Source: Crotophaga sulcirostris (Eukaryota; Chordata; Aves; Cuculiformes; Crotophagidae). Taken from it: a stretch of 64,000 nucleotides of DNA. Shown piece by piece: positions 12,813 through 23,600 of the stretch (its first letter is position 1; the number at the start of each line of letters is the position of its first letter). The notes under the pieces were generated by a model. It searched no databases. It had not been told where the DNA came from and saw only the letters and a list, made by a program, of their open reading frames with translations. The position numbers were made by a program, and so were the translations under genes. The stretch spans positions 1,566,305 to 1,630,304 of the forward strand of contig VYZB01000168.1 in NCBI GenBank assembly GCA_013397455.1, read 5' to 3'.

Positions 12813-13096
12813 ATCAGTGACAGAACAAGAGGACATGGACTCAAGCTTGGTCAGGGGAGGTTTAGGCTTGATATTAGGAAAAAGTTCTTCACTGAAAGGG
12901 TGATTGGCCATTGAAATGCGCTGCCCAGGGAGGTGGTGGAATTGCTGTCCCTGGAGATGTTTAAGAGGAGATTGGATGAGGCACTTAGTGCCATGGTTTA
13001 GAAGATGAGTTGGTGTTAGTGTTGGGTTATAGGTTGGACTCAATGATCTCAAAGGTCCTTTCCAATCTTGTAATACTGTGATACTGTGATACTGTA
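12813..13096 (+). mobile_element. CR1 LINE 3' end with TACTGTGA-type tail
   Basis: This is about 285 bases of CR1 in sense orientation. It contains the end of ORF2 (GACAGAACAAGAGGACATGG, then AGGAAAAAGTTCTTCACTGA, then GCGCTGCCCAGGGAGGTGG), the stop region (CCATGGTTTAG), and a 3' UTR with GTTGGACTCAATGATCTCAA. It ends in three ATACTGTG octamers (about 13073-13096). It is the same subfamily as the copy at 49965-50903: the two share the GTTAGTGTTGGGTTATAGG-type UTR and the same terminal octamer. It is 5'-truncated at about 12813. Its 3' terminus lies only about 18 bases from the 3' terminus of an opposite-strand CR1. Confidence 0.9.
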
Positions 13097-13114
13097 ACTA
13101 GCAAATTAACAGAA

Positions 13115-13286
13115 GCATAGAATTACAGAAAAGAAACAACTGGTTGGAAAGGACCTCTGAGATCATTGAGTCCAACTGTATGTGCCCACTTACTAAACCA
13201 TGTCCCTCGGAAACTCACCTGCCTGTCTTTTAAACACCTCTTGGTTTGGTGACTCAACCACCTCCCTGGGCAGCCGCTCCAGTGAA
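13115..13286 (-). mobile_element. CR1 LINE 3' end, antisense
   Basis: Starting at CATAGAATTACAGAAAAG (complement of CR1 terminal units), this reads antisense through GGTTGGAAAGGACCTCTGAG, CCAACTGTATGTGCCCACTT, CTAAACCATGTCCC and the CACCTCCCTGGGCAGCCGCT block. The 3' UTR matches the subfamily of the 17.4-kb element (both have a CCAACTGTA.TTG/CCC..CTACTAAACCAT order) and not the neighbouring plus-strand copy. The match stops abruptly at about 13286, so only about 170 bases remain. Confidence 0.88.
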
Positions 13287-13604
13287 TTTTGCTGTCCTAT
13301 TGAACTATCAAGAAAATACTCTAATTTTATAAAAGTATAAATTTTGGGGAAAAGACAAACAAAGGGTATGTGTTCTGTGAGGTTTTATATTTGGTTATTT
13401 CCTCTGGCCCCTGAATCTTGGAGCAAATTTTTATGACAATTTTTTTCAGTCACTTGCAACATAGTTTTCCAGCAATATCCGAAAGCCTGAAGAAGGCTGC
13501 GATGATGAGTACAGAAGTAGATAAGTAAATCATTAAGTAAAAAATTCTGATTCCATCACATGCTTGGCCAGCAGAGATCTGAGGATGTCACATGAAATCC
13601 TGTA
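13287..13604. other. Anonymous spacer between CR1 fragments
   Basis: About 320 bases of ordinary AT-rich sequence separate the antisense CR1 tail from a further CR1 piece. I see no CR1 similarity here, so the two flanking antisense pieces are probably separate insertions and not one continuous copy. Confidence 0.5.
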
Positions 13605-13735
13605 AGTTCACTCGAGGTGTAATCTTGCAAGAGCAGAGCAGAGGGGGAGAATCACTTCTCTTGACCTGCTGGCCGCGCTTCTTTTGATGCAACCCAGGGC
13701 AGGGTTGGCCTTCTGGGCTGTGAGCACACATTGGC
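13605..13735 (-). mobile_element. Internal CR1 ORF2 fragment, antisense
   Basis: The plus strand carries the antisense of a CR1 ORF2 segment: CACTCGAGGTGTAATCTTGC, then AGAGCAGAGCAGAGGGGGAG, then TTGACCTGCTGGCCGCGCTT, then GATGCAACCCAGGGCAGGGT and TTGGCCTTCTGGGCTGTGAG. This corresponds to the conserved post-RT region encoding the [16 protein letters not shown] segment and its surroundings. Neither the 3' UTR nor the RT catalytic core is present. The AGAGCAGAGCAGAGGGGGAG word marks a different subfamily from the other copies in this cluster. Confidence 0.85.
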
Positions 13736-15423
13736 ATAATATAACATACCTGAGATATGTCATCTAGGAAGGTGATTACTTTAGGTTCTCCTAGTTGTCA
13801 CTAGCGAGAAATAAATGGTTCTCAGTTTCTAGGTGTGCCAGTCCACCCTCCAGAACCTCCTTTCTCTTTACATTAATTATGGAGAGACACTACTGTGGCT
13901 GTGCTTCTAACTCGGGCATCTCAGTTATATTCCTGTAGCTAGTTAGGATGAATGCAAGCCAAAATCAATACCAACAGGAACATCTATGTCCGACTTCTTG
14001 GAAAAAAAAAAGTCCTGTCTTCCTCTCTCCTCCCCTCCTTTGATTACCATGTAAACCAGGTGCCTTCCTTTACTGTTCACTTTCTGTGGAGAACTCCACA
14101 TGTTCTGTGTGGAGAATGCTGAAACCAAGGAGAAAGTGTGCAGGACGCAGTTCCCAAAATAACCTCTGCGATCGATCGCTAGACGTCGCTCCCTTTGCAG
14201 AGAATCTTCTTGAATCTGATGGACCAGCTCTGCAATGAATGGTGACTGATGGACAAGACTAAGGAATCCTGTGTACATTTTACGGTGTTGCTGTGAATGA
14301 ATGCCTGGAATTTATCTCGAAATGAATTTATCTGCTGTGACCCTGAACTGCTGCACAAGAAGTTACTTGAATACCCACTTGGCTCCCAGAGTTACATTAA
14401 GATACACCAAAATTAACAACGGGAAACTTTGCATTTGTTGTTGTTTTCTTCTAAGAATAGAAATAAGCAAGGTGAAGCAGAATGCCAAACAAAGCCACTT
14501 TTGAGCTCTGTTCTCAGAAATCATTATTTTTACAAAATATTTTAATAAAATTTTCAAACATGCTGTTGAAGGTGATAAGGTTTTTTGTCTAGATCATATA
14601 TTTATGGAAAGGCAAAATACCGTAATTATTAAATAATGAAGACTCTAATTAGATATTTTGTCTGTTATGAAGTAGAACTTTTCTGTTTTAGTTTTAAAGA
14701 GTTTACAATAATATCTTTCAGTGAACTGCTCTTTCTAATAGAAAAAAAAAAGAAAAATACTATTAAACAAAATTCTAAGGAAGTTTCTATCCTTTGCGTT
14801 TGCCTAGATTTTATGCCTTTCTCTAAGCGTAACAGTGGAACTTGATTGCCTTAAATTTTCTTCTTTTTTTTCCCTCTTCGCCCCCCCCCGCCCAAATAGA
14901 AAGTCAAAATACTCAATGAATTTCATGTAGGAAAGTGCACCCTGTTTGTAGCTAATACTCTGGTGAAAAAAATTATGAAATATGAAAAAAAATGCTGTGA
15001 AAAATAGAAAAAACATTAGAATTAATATTTGTACCAATGTTTTGAAAAAAAGAATATATGAACTTCATGATTTTGACATCTGCTCATAATGCGATGTGTC
15101 AGAGAAATATCAGGTAGGTGGATGATTTTCTCTATGTAAGGCCAGAGTCTATCTTTCACCTTGTTTTCAGTAACATACTTTAGGAAATATGGTTGTAGAG
15201 ATTTTGGTAGAAGAAATCATTGAAGAGCTTAGAAATATGTCTTTAGGGTGTGATAGCACTGGTAAGTCCTACAAAAGATGGAAATAATCTCTTCTTCCTG
15301 TTGTGGCAGATAGGACAAGAAGTTGCTCATTTAAATTGCTGCAAGGGAGATATCACCTATGAGTTAAGGAACTTTTCAATGGTGAGGATGGTTAGGATCC
15401 AGAATATAGTTACATAAAGAAAT
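13736..15423. other. Anonymous region with a CpG-rich palindrome
   Basis: No gene is supported. The minus-strand frame 13943-14278 (111 codons) has no recognisable domain. A perfect 12-base palindrome at 14168-14179 lies in an unusually CpG-dense spot and is annotated separately. A C9 run occurs at 14881-14889 and several A-runs near 14740 and 15000. Confidence 0.45.
14168..14179. other. Perfect 12-bp CpG palindrome GCGATCGATCGC
   Basis: The sequence GCGATCGATCGC equals its own reverse complement. With the following AGACGTCGCT it gives several CpG dinucleotides within about 25 bases, which stands out because the surrounding DNA is AT-rich and CpG-poor. It may be chance, a young unmethylated island remnant, or part of a conserved element; the sequence alone cannot decide. 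Confidence 0.5.
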
Positions 15424-15585
15424 GGTGAGGTTTCCAACTCTGAAGGACTTTTAGATTAGTTTAGACAAGTGTTAACTCAAAACAATACGGGTGCTGTCAG
15501 ATCCAGAGCATACCTGGGCCATAGAGTCAGCCTGTCTGCCCTCTTGACATCTGTTTGAGCCATATTATTCTATGGTCCTGTGAAG
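15424..15585 (+). mobile_element. Ancient CR1/L3-type 3' end
   Basis: In sense orientation the order matches an old CR1 tail: TGAAGGACTTTTAGATTAGT and TTAGACAAGTGTT (consensus idea: ggactttaagaatagattagacaa), later GTCTGCCCTCTTGACATCTG (consensus: actagatgacctcttgaggtc), then TATTATTCTATGGTCCTGTG, a recognisable terminal-octamer end. Divergence is high, comparable to the fragment at 265-510. The assignment depends on several short matching words in correct order. Confidence 0.55.
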
Positions 15586-17299
15586 AATCATTTGGGGATA
15601 AAGGACAAAGGTAAACACTGACAATAAGAATTCAATTTCCATCTCTTCCCAGACTTTATGTGTCCTGCAGCAGTTATCTTTTGTCCTTTCATACCTCAGC
15701 TTCATAAAATAATAAAAAAATATTCCCATGTTTTTCAGACCATAAAGATACTGGTGAAATAGCATCAGAAAGGGTGTCCAATACAGTGGTGACTGAAGAC
15801 ATAGAAGAACCAGGAGAGAGGAAATAGTGACAATTGTTATAACTGTCTACTCAGGCTGAAAATAAGACTGTATGTACCTATTTGTAACTAGATCTAACTG
15901 TGCAAAGAAATATTGTTAATACTGGTTTTCAGATATGAAATTACAGGTTCTTCAGAAAGGAAAAACATACTAGGAAAAGGGATTTTGAGAATATATTTAA
16001 CTAAATATTTGTGGTGGGTTAATATAAATGAATTCTTTAATTACTTCTATGAAAAAAATAGGCCAGCTAGAATGGATATATAGAACAGATACTGATGTCA
16101 GTCATTGTATTTCACTTATTTCAAGAGGAAAATAACTGTAACTGCAACTCTAACTGTACCGTCATCTTTCTCTTTGACCAAGAACTTTATTAAAAATCCT
16201 AGACTTACCCCTTAACCTCTTTTCTGAGAGTTGGGAGCCAGTGGAAGTTATTAGAAGTACTCTTAGGCAATGTTACCTGTGTTTTATTTCTGCAAGTGAT
16301 ATGCTTACATCCATTTCATATTCTCTTCAGTCTGGCGACTAAAAGGCACTCATCATTGAAGTTCAGAGTCTCAGAGTCTACATGTAACCCTGTACCATCC
16401 TGCACTGAGCTTTAGTGACTAATTATGAGAAAAGGGTAAGGATGGTATATGAGTAATTGTTATTTTAGTGCATCACCTTATTTTTTTTCTTTTTTTTTTT
16501 TTTTAGGGATATGTATTCTCTGTTATTTATGGAATACTAGCTGCATAAAGGGCACATGAAATTTTAATGAATAAGGCTTCCAAAACCAGAAATAATAAAA
16601 AAACCACAACAAACAGAACACAAATGGAAATCAGACCCTTTCCATTTTATCATAGATACAGGTATATTCATTATTTAGCAGTAAATAATGTTACCCAGAC
16701 ATTGAGTCACCACATTAGGATGGAGATGAAGAAGTGACTCCACTACCAAAGTGCAACTAGTGGTTCATTATGAACTTAATTCTGAATCACTCACCCCACT
16801 TCTTCTCTCCAAACACATATAGGAAATGACTTGCAAACTTCTGGTTTTTGCTTTAAAAGTGTTTCACAAGTTTTTATTCTGGGGAGGTTTTCTTTATTTT
16901 TCCAACTTTGAATTTAATCAAGAAAGTTCACCGAGAGACATAAGAGAGGATCCTGAACCAGTTTGTTCTTTAGGGAGATTTTTCCTAATGTTTACTGAGA
17001 GAACTTCAAGGAACAAAATTGACCCTATCCTGAATCAGCAAATGGATTACACTTAGATGTCTGCAAGAAAAAAAAGTGACCTAGACTCTTTTAAAGAAAG
17101 GAGACTCAATCTTTCTGCATTTTCTGTGGAAGAACTAATCTTTAGAAAATGCTGAAATTGCTGCCCACCGCTAAGGTCATAGACATGCGTCTGCAATGAG
17201 ATCTATTACTTCCTTGCAGACATACATAATCACAGTAACTATTTTTAAGCTCTGAATTGATGTATGTTAGTGGGTCATACAAACTAAATGAACACAAAG
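15586..17299. other. Anonymous AT-rich region
   Basis: No gene or mobile element is recognised. A T-rich tract spans 16481-16504. Open frames of 66-76 codons are chance-length. Confidence 0.5.
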
Positions 17300-17434
17300 A
17301 CAGTCCTACTAAGTCAGACCATCCATTTATCCTGTCTTCAAAAGCAGTTAACAGTAGATGGTTGCTAAGGAATATGAGAACAGGATGGTTATTGAATGAC
17401 ACTTTACCACAGTACCCTTCTGGCCTCCAAAAAA
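17300..17434. repeat. Old amniote interspersed repeat, unnamed
   Basis: The plus strand reads CAGTCCTACTAAGTCAGACC, then ATCCATTTATCCTGTCTTC, then AGCAGTTAACAGTAGATGGT and AAGGAATATGAGAACAGG. I remember this word order from a dispersed repeat found in birds and other sauropsids (tcagaccaaaggtccatct..tcctgtctt..acagtggc.agtagcagatg..agaatatgagaacagg). I cannot name the family or its correct strand. The copy is cut off on the right by the CR1 insertion that starts at 17435, so it predates that insertion. Confidence 0.5.
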
Positions 17435-18585
17435 CCATAGAATCGTAGAATAGAAACAAAGAATTTCCTGGCCTGATTGGAAAAGACATTTGAGATCGTC
17501 TAGTCCAACTGTACTTGTCTACTACTAAACCATATCCCTAAGAAACTGACCTACCCATCTTTTAAGCACCTCCAGGGACAGAGACTCAACCACCGCCCTG
17601 GGCAGCCTGTTCCAGTGCTTGACCACCCTTCCAGTGAAGAAATTTTTCCTAATGTCTAGTCTGAACTTCTCCTGGTGCAACTTATAGCCATTTCCCCTCG
17701 TTCCATCACCTGTCACTTGGGTCACCTACCTTGCTGCAGCCTCCTTTCAGGCAGTTGTAGACAGTGATGAGTCTCCCCTCAGCATCCTCTTCTCAAGGCT
17801 AAACAACCCTAAATCCCTCAGCTGCTCCTCGTTCCCCTAGAACTTGTTCTCCAGCCTCTTCACCAGCTTCCTTCCCCTTCTCTCAACAAGGTCCAGCACC
17901 TCAGTGTCTTTCTTGTAGTGAAGGGCCCAGAACTGAACCCAGAACTCGAGGTGTGGCCTTACCAGTGCTGAGTACAGGGACACAGTCATTTCTCTGGTCC
18001 TGCTGGCCACACTGTTTCTGATACAGGCCAAGATGCCATTGGACTTCTAAGCCACTTGAGCCACTGCTGGCTCATGTTCAGCTGCTTGTCAACCAACGCC
18101 CCCAGGTCTTTCTCTGACAGGCAACTCTCCAGCCACTCTTCCCCAAGCCTGCAATGTTACCTGGGGTTATTGTGTACCAGATCCAGGACTCGGCACTTGG
18201 TCTTGTTGAACCTCATCCTATTGGTTTCAGCCCATCAATCCAGCCTGTCCAGAACCCTCTGCAGAGCCTCCCTTCCTTCAAGCAGATCAACACTGCCAAC
18301 CAGCTTAGTGTCATCTGCATATTTACTAAGGGTACATTCAATCTCCTCATCCAGATCATTGATAAAGATGTTTAAAAGGACTGGATCCAGCACTGAGCCT
18401 TGGGGATCATCACTTGTGACTGGCCTCCATCTGGATTTCACTTCATTTACAACCAGTCTTTGGTCCTGGTCCTCTAGGCAGTTTTTTACCCAGCAGAAGT
18501 TGCTCCTGTCCAGGCCAGTGACAGCCAGTTTCTCAAGCAGAATGCTGTGAGAAATGGTGTCAAAGACTTTACCAAAATCAAAAAT
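17435..18585 (-). mobile_element. CR1 LINE, 1.15 kb, 5'-truncated
   Basis: This antisense copy begins at CCATAGAATCGTAGAATAG (complement of CR1 terminal octamers). It continues through the 3' UTR and the C-terminal half of ORF2 to about 18585, where it is truncated at the 5' side. The coding strand is the minus strand. Plus-strand landmarks include CACCGCCCTGGGCAGCCTGT, ATTTTTCCTAATGTCTAGTC, CTGAACCCAGAACTCGAGGT and GTCATCTGCATATTTACTAA (complement of the catalytic YADD region). The long plus-strand frame at 18056-18550 is only the antisense shadow of this element. Confidence 0.95.
17525..18441 (-). pseudogene. Broken CR1 ORF2 (reverse transcriptase C-terminal part)
   Basis: Three separate open pieces retain CR1 ORF2 protein similarity. 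At 18235-18441 the translation has [10 protein letters not shown] (RT motif resembling P-Q-G-S-V-L-G-P; the usual G is D) and the catalytic YADD at residues 41-44. At 17837-18031 it has the post-RT segment [12 protein letters not shown] followed by QFWA. At 17525-17725 it has the C-terminal [20 protein letters not shown] segment. The first piece is in a different frame from the other two, so at least one frameshift and several stops separate them. The endonuclease domain and the N-terminal half of RT are absent because of 5' truncation. It cannot encode an active protein. Confidence 0.92.
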
Positions 18586-18979
18586 ATGGGCTACAGAATT
18601 ATTTTTTGAGTTATTATATTTATTATTTAGTAAATATATTTATATTTAGTATCCTGGAAATATTATTATTTCATTTTTTGTTGTATTTTGAAGGCATATG
18701 TTATTTTAACATTCATTAATTCCTTCTTACACACATATTATATGAAGAAAAATTCTCAATTTTATGTTATGTGAAATGTAATTGAGAATTTTACTTAAGG
18801 TGTGATAAATTGGAAAAGAGTATGAGAAATTGTTTTTTTCACACTCCCTGTGTCACTCAAGGTTTTTTTAGTCTTCTATGTACTGGCACTACAGCATCAA
18901 CTTAATTGATCTGGCCAACATATGCAAACTTGACTGCCTGAATTAATAGAGTTTAATTTACATTTTTTCATTCAGTCTA

Positions 18980-18995
18980 AATATATATATATATT
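18980..18995. repeat. (TA)n microsatellite
   Basis: A short uninterrupted AT dinucleotide run within an AT-rich stretch. Confidence 0.85.
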
Positions 18996-20633
18996 AATTT
19001 AATTTTTTTGACATTTAAGAGATATTGGACACTTACCCACTTTCAAGTCCATTGGAAATGTCATCCCTAAAGATGACATGAATCCAAAACTTCCGTCCTG
19101 TGGTCTGGCAATTGAAATGCACAAGAGTTAAGACTGTAAAGTCTGTTAGAAGCAGACTTAAAGAGAACTAGGAGATAGAAGTCACATAAGGCTTCCAGAC
19201 CTAAAAGTGGTTCAAAACCTACCCAAACATGCTTAAAAATCGCAACCAGATAAACTTCGCTGAGGAGAAAACTGTTATCATTAACGTGTGCATACACATT
19301 TTTCTCTTCAGTTTTATGTTTAAAAGTATAGATAACTCAGCAACACACTTTTATTACCTGGTTTACTTGTTACTGAAACCATGCCTTTCTAGGTCCTGAG
19401 CCCACTTACAAACATCTGTTTTAATGAGGGCAGCAACATGATGTACTGAGTAGAGATTAATAAACAGAAGCTATGACCATGTAATTAAGAACATTTGCAT
19501 TCCTTTGGACAAATGTTATCTTGCCTCTGGCAGTGGTCAGCGCTGAGGCAGTATGTATCAGAAACCGAATGGGCAGACAGACAGAAACACGTACATTTAT
19601 AGAGGGATAGAGATATGGATATATGTATGTATATCATCATCATTAACCTAAAACATTTCTGGCTGCTACAAACAGAGACAACTTGGATGAGAGGTTGCAT
19701 CCAGAGCCTATATTTTGCTTAACAATTCTACATGATCTTTAAGTGCTCTGTAATAAATAATTTCAATTCCTATCCTATTAATTCTCTAGCTCCCTTTTCT
19801 GAGGTTGTATAAGGATGCTTTTTTTTCAGATTTAGTTTTAGTTTTATGTTGCTATTTTCTTTTTAATCTTCCTTTCAAGCACTGCAGGCTACCCATTGTC
19901 TCCTGTTACATTATGTACTGCACCTCGCACCGTGGAGATGTGGTATTATCAGGGGATTCTAGACATTACCGAAAAGCAAATTATGATAATTACAATCTTG
20001 CAGCTGCTCAGCTGGTATTTTAGTTTGGAGCCAGAAAAGTTCCCCTCTCGTTTCCTCACACGCTATTTCCATGTTTAAAGATTTGCAGATGTAAGAAAGT
20101 AGGAAAACAACAATAAAAAGCCCTTGTGATTGTTTTCTGGAAGGGCTAATACTTTTATAAATCCTCCTTGAAGCAGTAATTGATTTTGTAATAAGTTTTT
20201 CTGTCTCTGGCAGTGCTCTTCAGAAGGAGCTGCACATGTTTCAGGGAGTTGGGGGAGAGGTTGCAGGGCAGAGTGAGAGATGAAGACAAGGAAAGGAGGC
20301 TGAAAGCTTTGTAACTAAAAATGATGTATTTCAATTCTTTAAAAAGATACCTTCCATGTCCTCAAGCACCCATTGCAGATCAGATTCTCACAGTGTTGAG
20401 CACCAAACCAGCCATGTTCTTTTGCAATAGATACCTTTCAGGAAACATCAATGATATCAGCAACCTCAGCTTTATTCATGCAACGAGGCAGAATTAAATT
20501 TCTCGACTCCTAGTGGACCAAGGGAGGAGGCTGGAATTTACCTGTTGTTCAAGTGTAGGGTGATAGCAAGGCTGCAGCGGCTTGGCTCCCTCTTAAACCT
20601 CCTAAGCAGCCACCATGGAGCAACCTTTGCTCT

Positions 20634-20647
20634 GTTCCCATGGCAAC
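20634..20647. promoter_or_regulatory. X-box-like (RFX) palindromic motif
   Basis: GTTCCCATGGCAAC resembles the RFX-family X-box, an inverted repeat of a GTNRCC half and an RGYAAC half with a short spacer. The right half is a full match; the left half has one mismatch (C for R). It lies in a GC-richer patch following an ACCATGG word. RFX sites are often found in promoters of ciliary genes, but no gene is visible here, so a function is speculative. Confidence 0.3.
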
Positions 20648-23600
20648 ACCTCTATCCTCTGGTGCCCATGGTGTGTAATGCTTTCAACTAGTTGGATTCC
20701 TTGGCACCTGCCTCCAGTGCCAGGTCTTGTCAAACCTTATTAGACTGAGAATCCATTTCTACTGCACTAGTGGGAAAAGAAAGCAGACAAATTTAGTTCA
20801 CCTGAGATCTCTTTCAAATCCCAGTAAAGTCAATTTCTCAAGTTTCTGACTAAGAGCTGAACTTGCCCAGGGCAAAGATGTGCACGTTCATGCACGCAAA
20901 TACACAGAATCTCCTTCTGTCACATGCACCGTTTCTTCCTTCTTCCGTAGATAAGATGTGTATGATTACACTTTCTTGTGCTTATGGACCAATACAGATG
21001 CTTTTACTTCTGTTTGCAACAAGAAATCCCCTAAAAAATTGTGGGTTTGTGCATGAGCAAATTGTGGTTTGTTCATGAGCAAACTGTCATACACAAACAA
21101 TATCCCCCTTTGGATTTTACACGTTAGCTGATCCAAGCTTCCATGCCCATATGTAGTTACAGGAACTATATGTTGATCTCCTACCCTGACACGCAAAAAT
21201 CTCTGTTTTACAAGTGTTGATGTGGTTGATACATGCAGACTTGCAATACAACATACTCACTTCGTCTTTTCACGCAGTCTTCTATACTCACTGTAGCTCC
21301 TATAAAATCGTTATGTTTGTCTAAATGCCAATAAAACTTTACCAATTTAATGGAGAAGCAACAGGCCGTTTCTAAGCAAGATATATGCTCACTGACTAGG
21401 AGGAAAAATCTTATAAACATACCAGGGTATGATTATACCCCATATTCAAAACCCTCATATCTAAGTATGTATAAGCACATTAATATGTGGGAATGACCCA
21501 TATGCTGGTACCTTCACTGTATTTTTGATGGACATATTTTGCTAGTTAGGGGAATATCTGTTTTTACCTTGGTCCCGAATCTGACTTTTTCAATCAACAT
21601 GAAGTTCAGAGTTTGAATTTAAGTGTTTAACAGAGACACTATGTTACTCTGGCCTCCATCTTTATTTAACGTTATAGACTGATGACTTTGTTTAGTTAAA
21701 TCTGAACACGATCTGTCTAGTAGTGTCTAATCTAAACAAGTCATCTGAGCTCTTTGTACAGACACAGAAGGGAAAAGAACTCTAAAAGATGATTCAGTAT
21801 ACTAAACATTCCCTCAGATGTCTTCTGTTTAAAGGAACTTAGATGATTGTATAGTTTGCTAAACATAAAATGCCTGAATGAACCTGCAACAAAATGCGTA
21901 TGCATTAGAACCCTCTTGTCCAGGAAATGTTAAGAGTGCTTTCTTCAGGTTACGTTCCAAAATGCAGGATTTTTTTTCGCAAAGAATGTATTGATTTTCT
22001 CTGTTAATACCCTACTCTACGCTGTCCAAGGAAACAATAATTCCTTAAACCTAGACCCTCAACGTATTTACTAGGGCATTACTTTTTTTACTTAGCTTAC
22101 TGATAAGCAGGTCTAGATCTCTCTGAACAAATATATTTCATTGAAGAACTTCCTATCTTTTAAATTTTTCAGTATTACTACCTGCTTATGTAGCACAACT
22201 CAAAGTTCAACTAGTTTGGATCATCTCCAGCTTCTAGTGAATGTTTAAATCTAAGTATTTCTTTCAGCTCTATCAAGATGCTGAGTACCAACTTCTGTAG
22301 TCATGTCATTCCAGAATGTTTTTTCATGGAAACATCTCTCTCCATCAAATTTTCACTGCATACAGACCTTTTTTTGTGAGCTATGACCTTAAATAGGATT
22401 CCCAGAAACAAAGAACAGAGTTATGAGAAGAAAAAATATTTTTTAAATTATAGGGCATTCTATACTCTTCTCAGTGTCCACTCAAGGGTGTGGTAGATGA
22501 TTCAACCATGAAGACCAGTCGGTACAGATATTCTTGTAGTGAAAATACAGCAACATCTAAAATGTCTGCTTAATCCTAGTGAACGTTGCTGTGCGGATAG
22601 CACACAGGAAGGATGTCAGACTGTCTACTACTTAATTTATCTCATGTGTCAGTTTTGTATAAGTTCATGCTTATCATCGGACATGGTTAAAAAATGATTA
22701 ATTCATTTCATTCTGTCTGCAGTAAAGGTTAAAGGAATATTTTAATGTTTGGTGACATGATTGCAAAAGTAAATCTGATAATTACATGGATTGCACGTCA
22801 GTGAGGCCTGTTGTCAGTAATTTCTCAGAGAGCCTTCTCATTGAGAAATGACTCAATCTCCTTCATAGCACTTTTGTCAGAGACCAGCTCGTTCAGTTAG
22901 ATGTGAACCAGTACAGGACACAAAATCCATTCACAAAGCTTATCCAGATTTTCTGGTTACACTGCACAGGACAGACTTGTATTTGGAGGCTGACAAGTGA
23001 ACCTACAGCAAAAAGCGTGCTTCATCCATTACATTTGAAGACAATGCTAACCACTGTTACTTCTGTCAGAAGCACAATTTTCTAAACTGTATCACAGTCA
23101 CTATACCCATGATGTTTATATGTGCCAGTTCTCTAAGAGGGGCTTTCTAGGACAACTTTCCTCTCAGGACTGAGTAAAAAAAACATGCCCCTTTGCTTTC
23201 TGTTTCACTCTTAACCTTAGTAGAACTCACCGTAGTTAAATTACAAACTGACCTAATAAAAAAAAATAAAAATCAAGGAAAGTCAATGAATCTGTTTATT
23301 CACAGAACTCAGGGGCTAAGAAAATATCTTAGCTTGGTCTGTTTGTTTGATTCTTATAATCTAATTGAGAGGCTTGGTTTCTCCTGTCTCTCTGGTGCGT
23401 CCTATGACAAGACACAGTTCAGCTTATCTAGCTGTACCAATTATTTAGCTCAAAGATAATTGCATAAAATCACAGTAGTATCCCTCAATTTATTTTCTAC
23501 TTCAGAATTCATAATATATAAACATTACAGGAAACTAAATTAAGTGTAGGTTATTGTAATTTTTTCTCAGTGATGGTTTTGGATATCTTTTCAGTTTTTC

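Noticed and set aside
13780..13920. Possible old dispersed repeat (around GGTGTGCCAGTCCACCCTCC)
   Set aside because: The words felt familiar from sauropsid repeats, but I could not recall a consistent consensus order, so I left it unannotated.
13943..14278. 111-codon minus-strand open frame
   Set aside because: No domain, signal peptide or exon-boundary support; length is compatible with chance given many frames in 64 kb.
15131..15180. Possible second copy of the palindromic repeat (AAGGCCAGAGTCTATC)
   Set aside because: Only one half-arm could be compared and no inverted partner is visible nearby.
17142..17489. 115-codon minus-strand open frame
   Set aside because: It overlaps an old dispersed repeat and the tail of a CR1, and has no recognisable protein features.
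18056..18550. 164-codon plus-strand open frame
   Set aside because: It lies entirely antisense to the CR1 copy at 17435-18585; the minus strand carries the recognisable reverse-transcriptase motifs, so this is a shadow.
20612..20746. ACCATGG start context followed by a 44-codon frame
   Set aside because: The start context is good, but the frame is short, has no recognisable domain, and no promoter or splice structure supports it.
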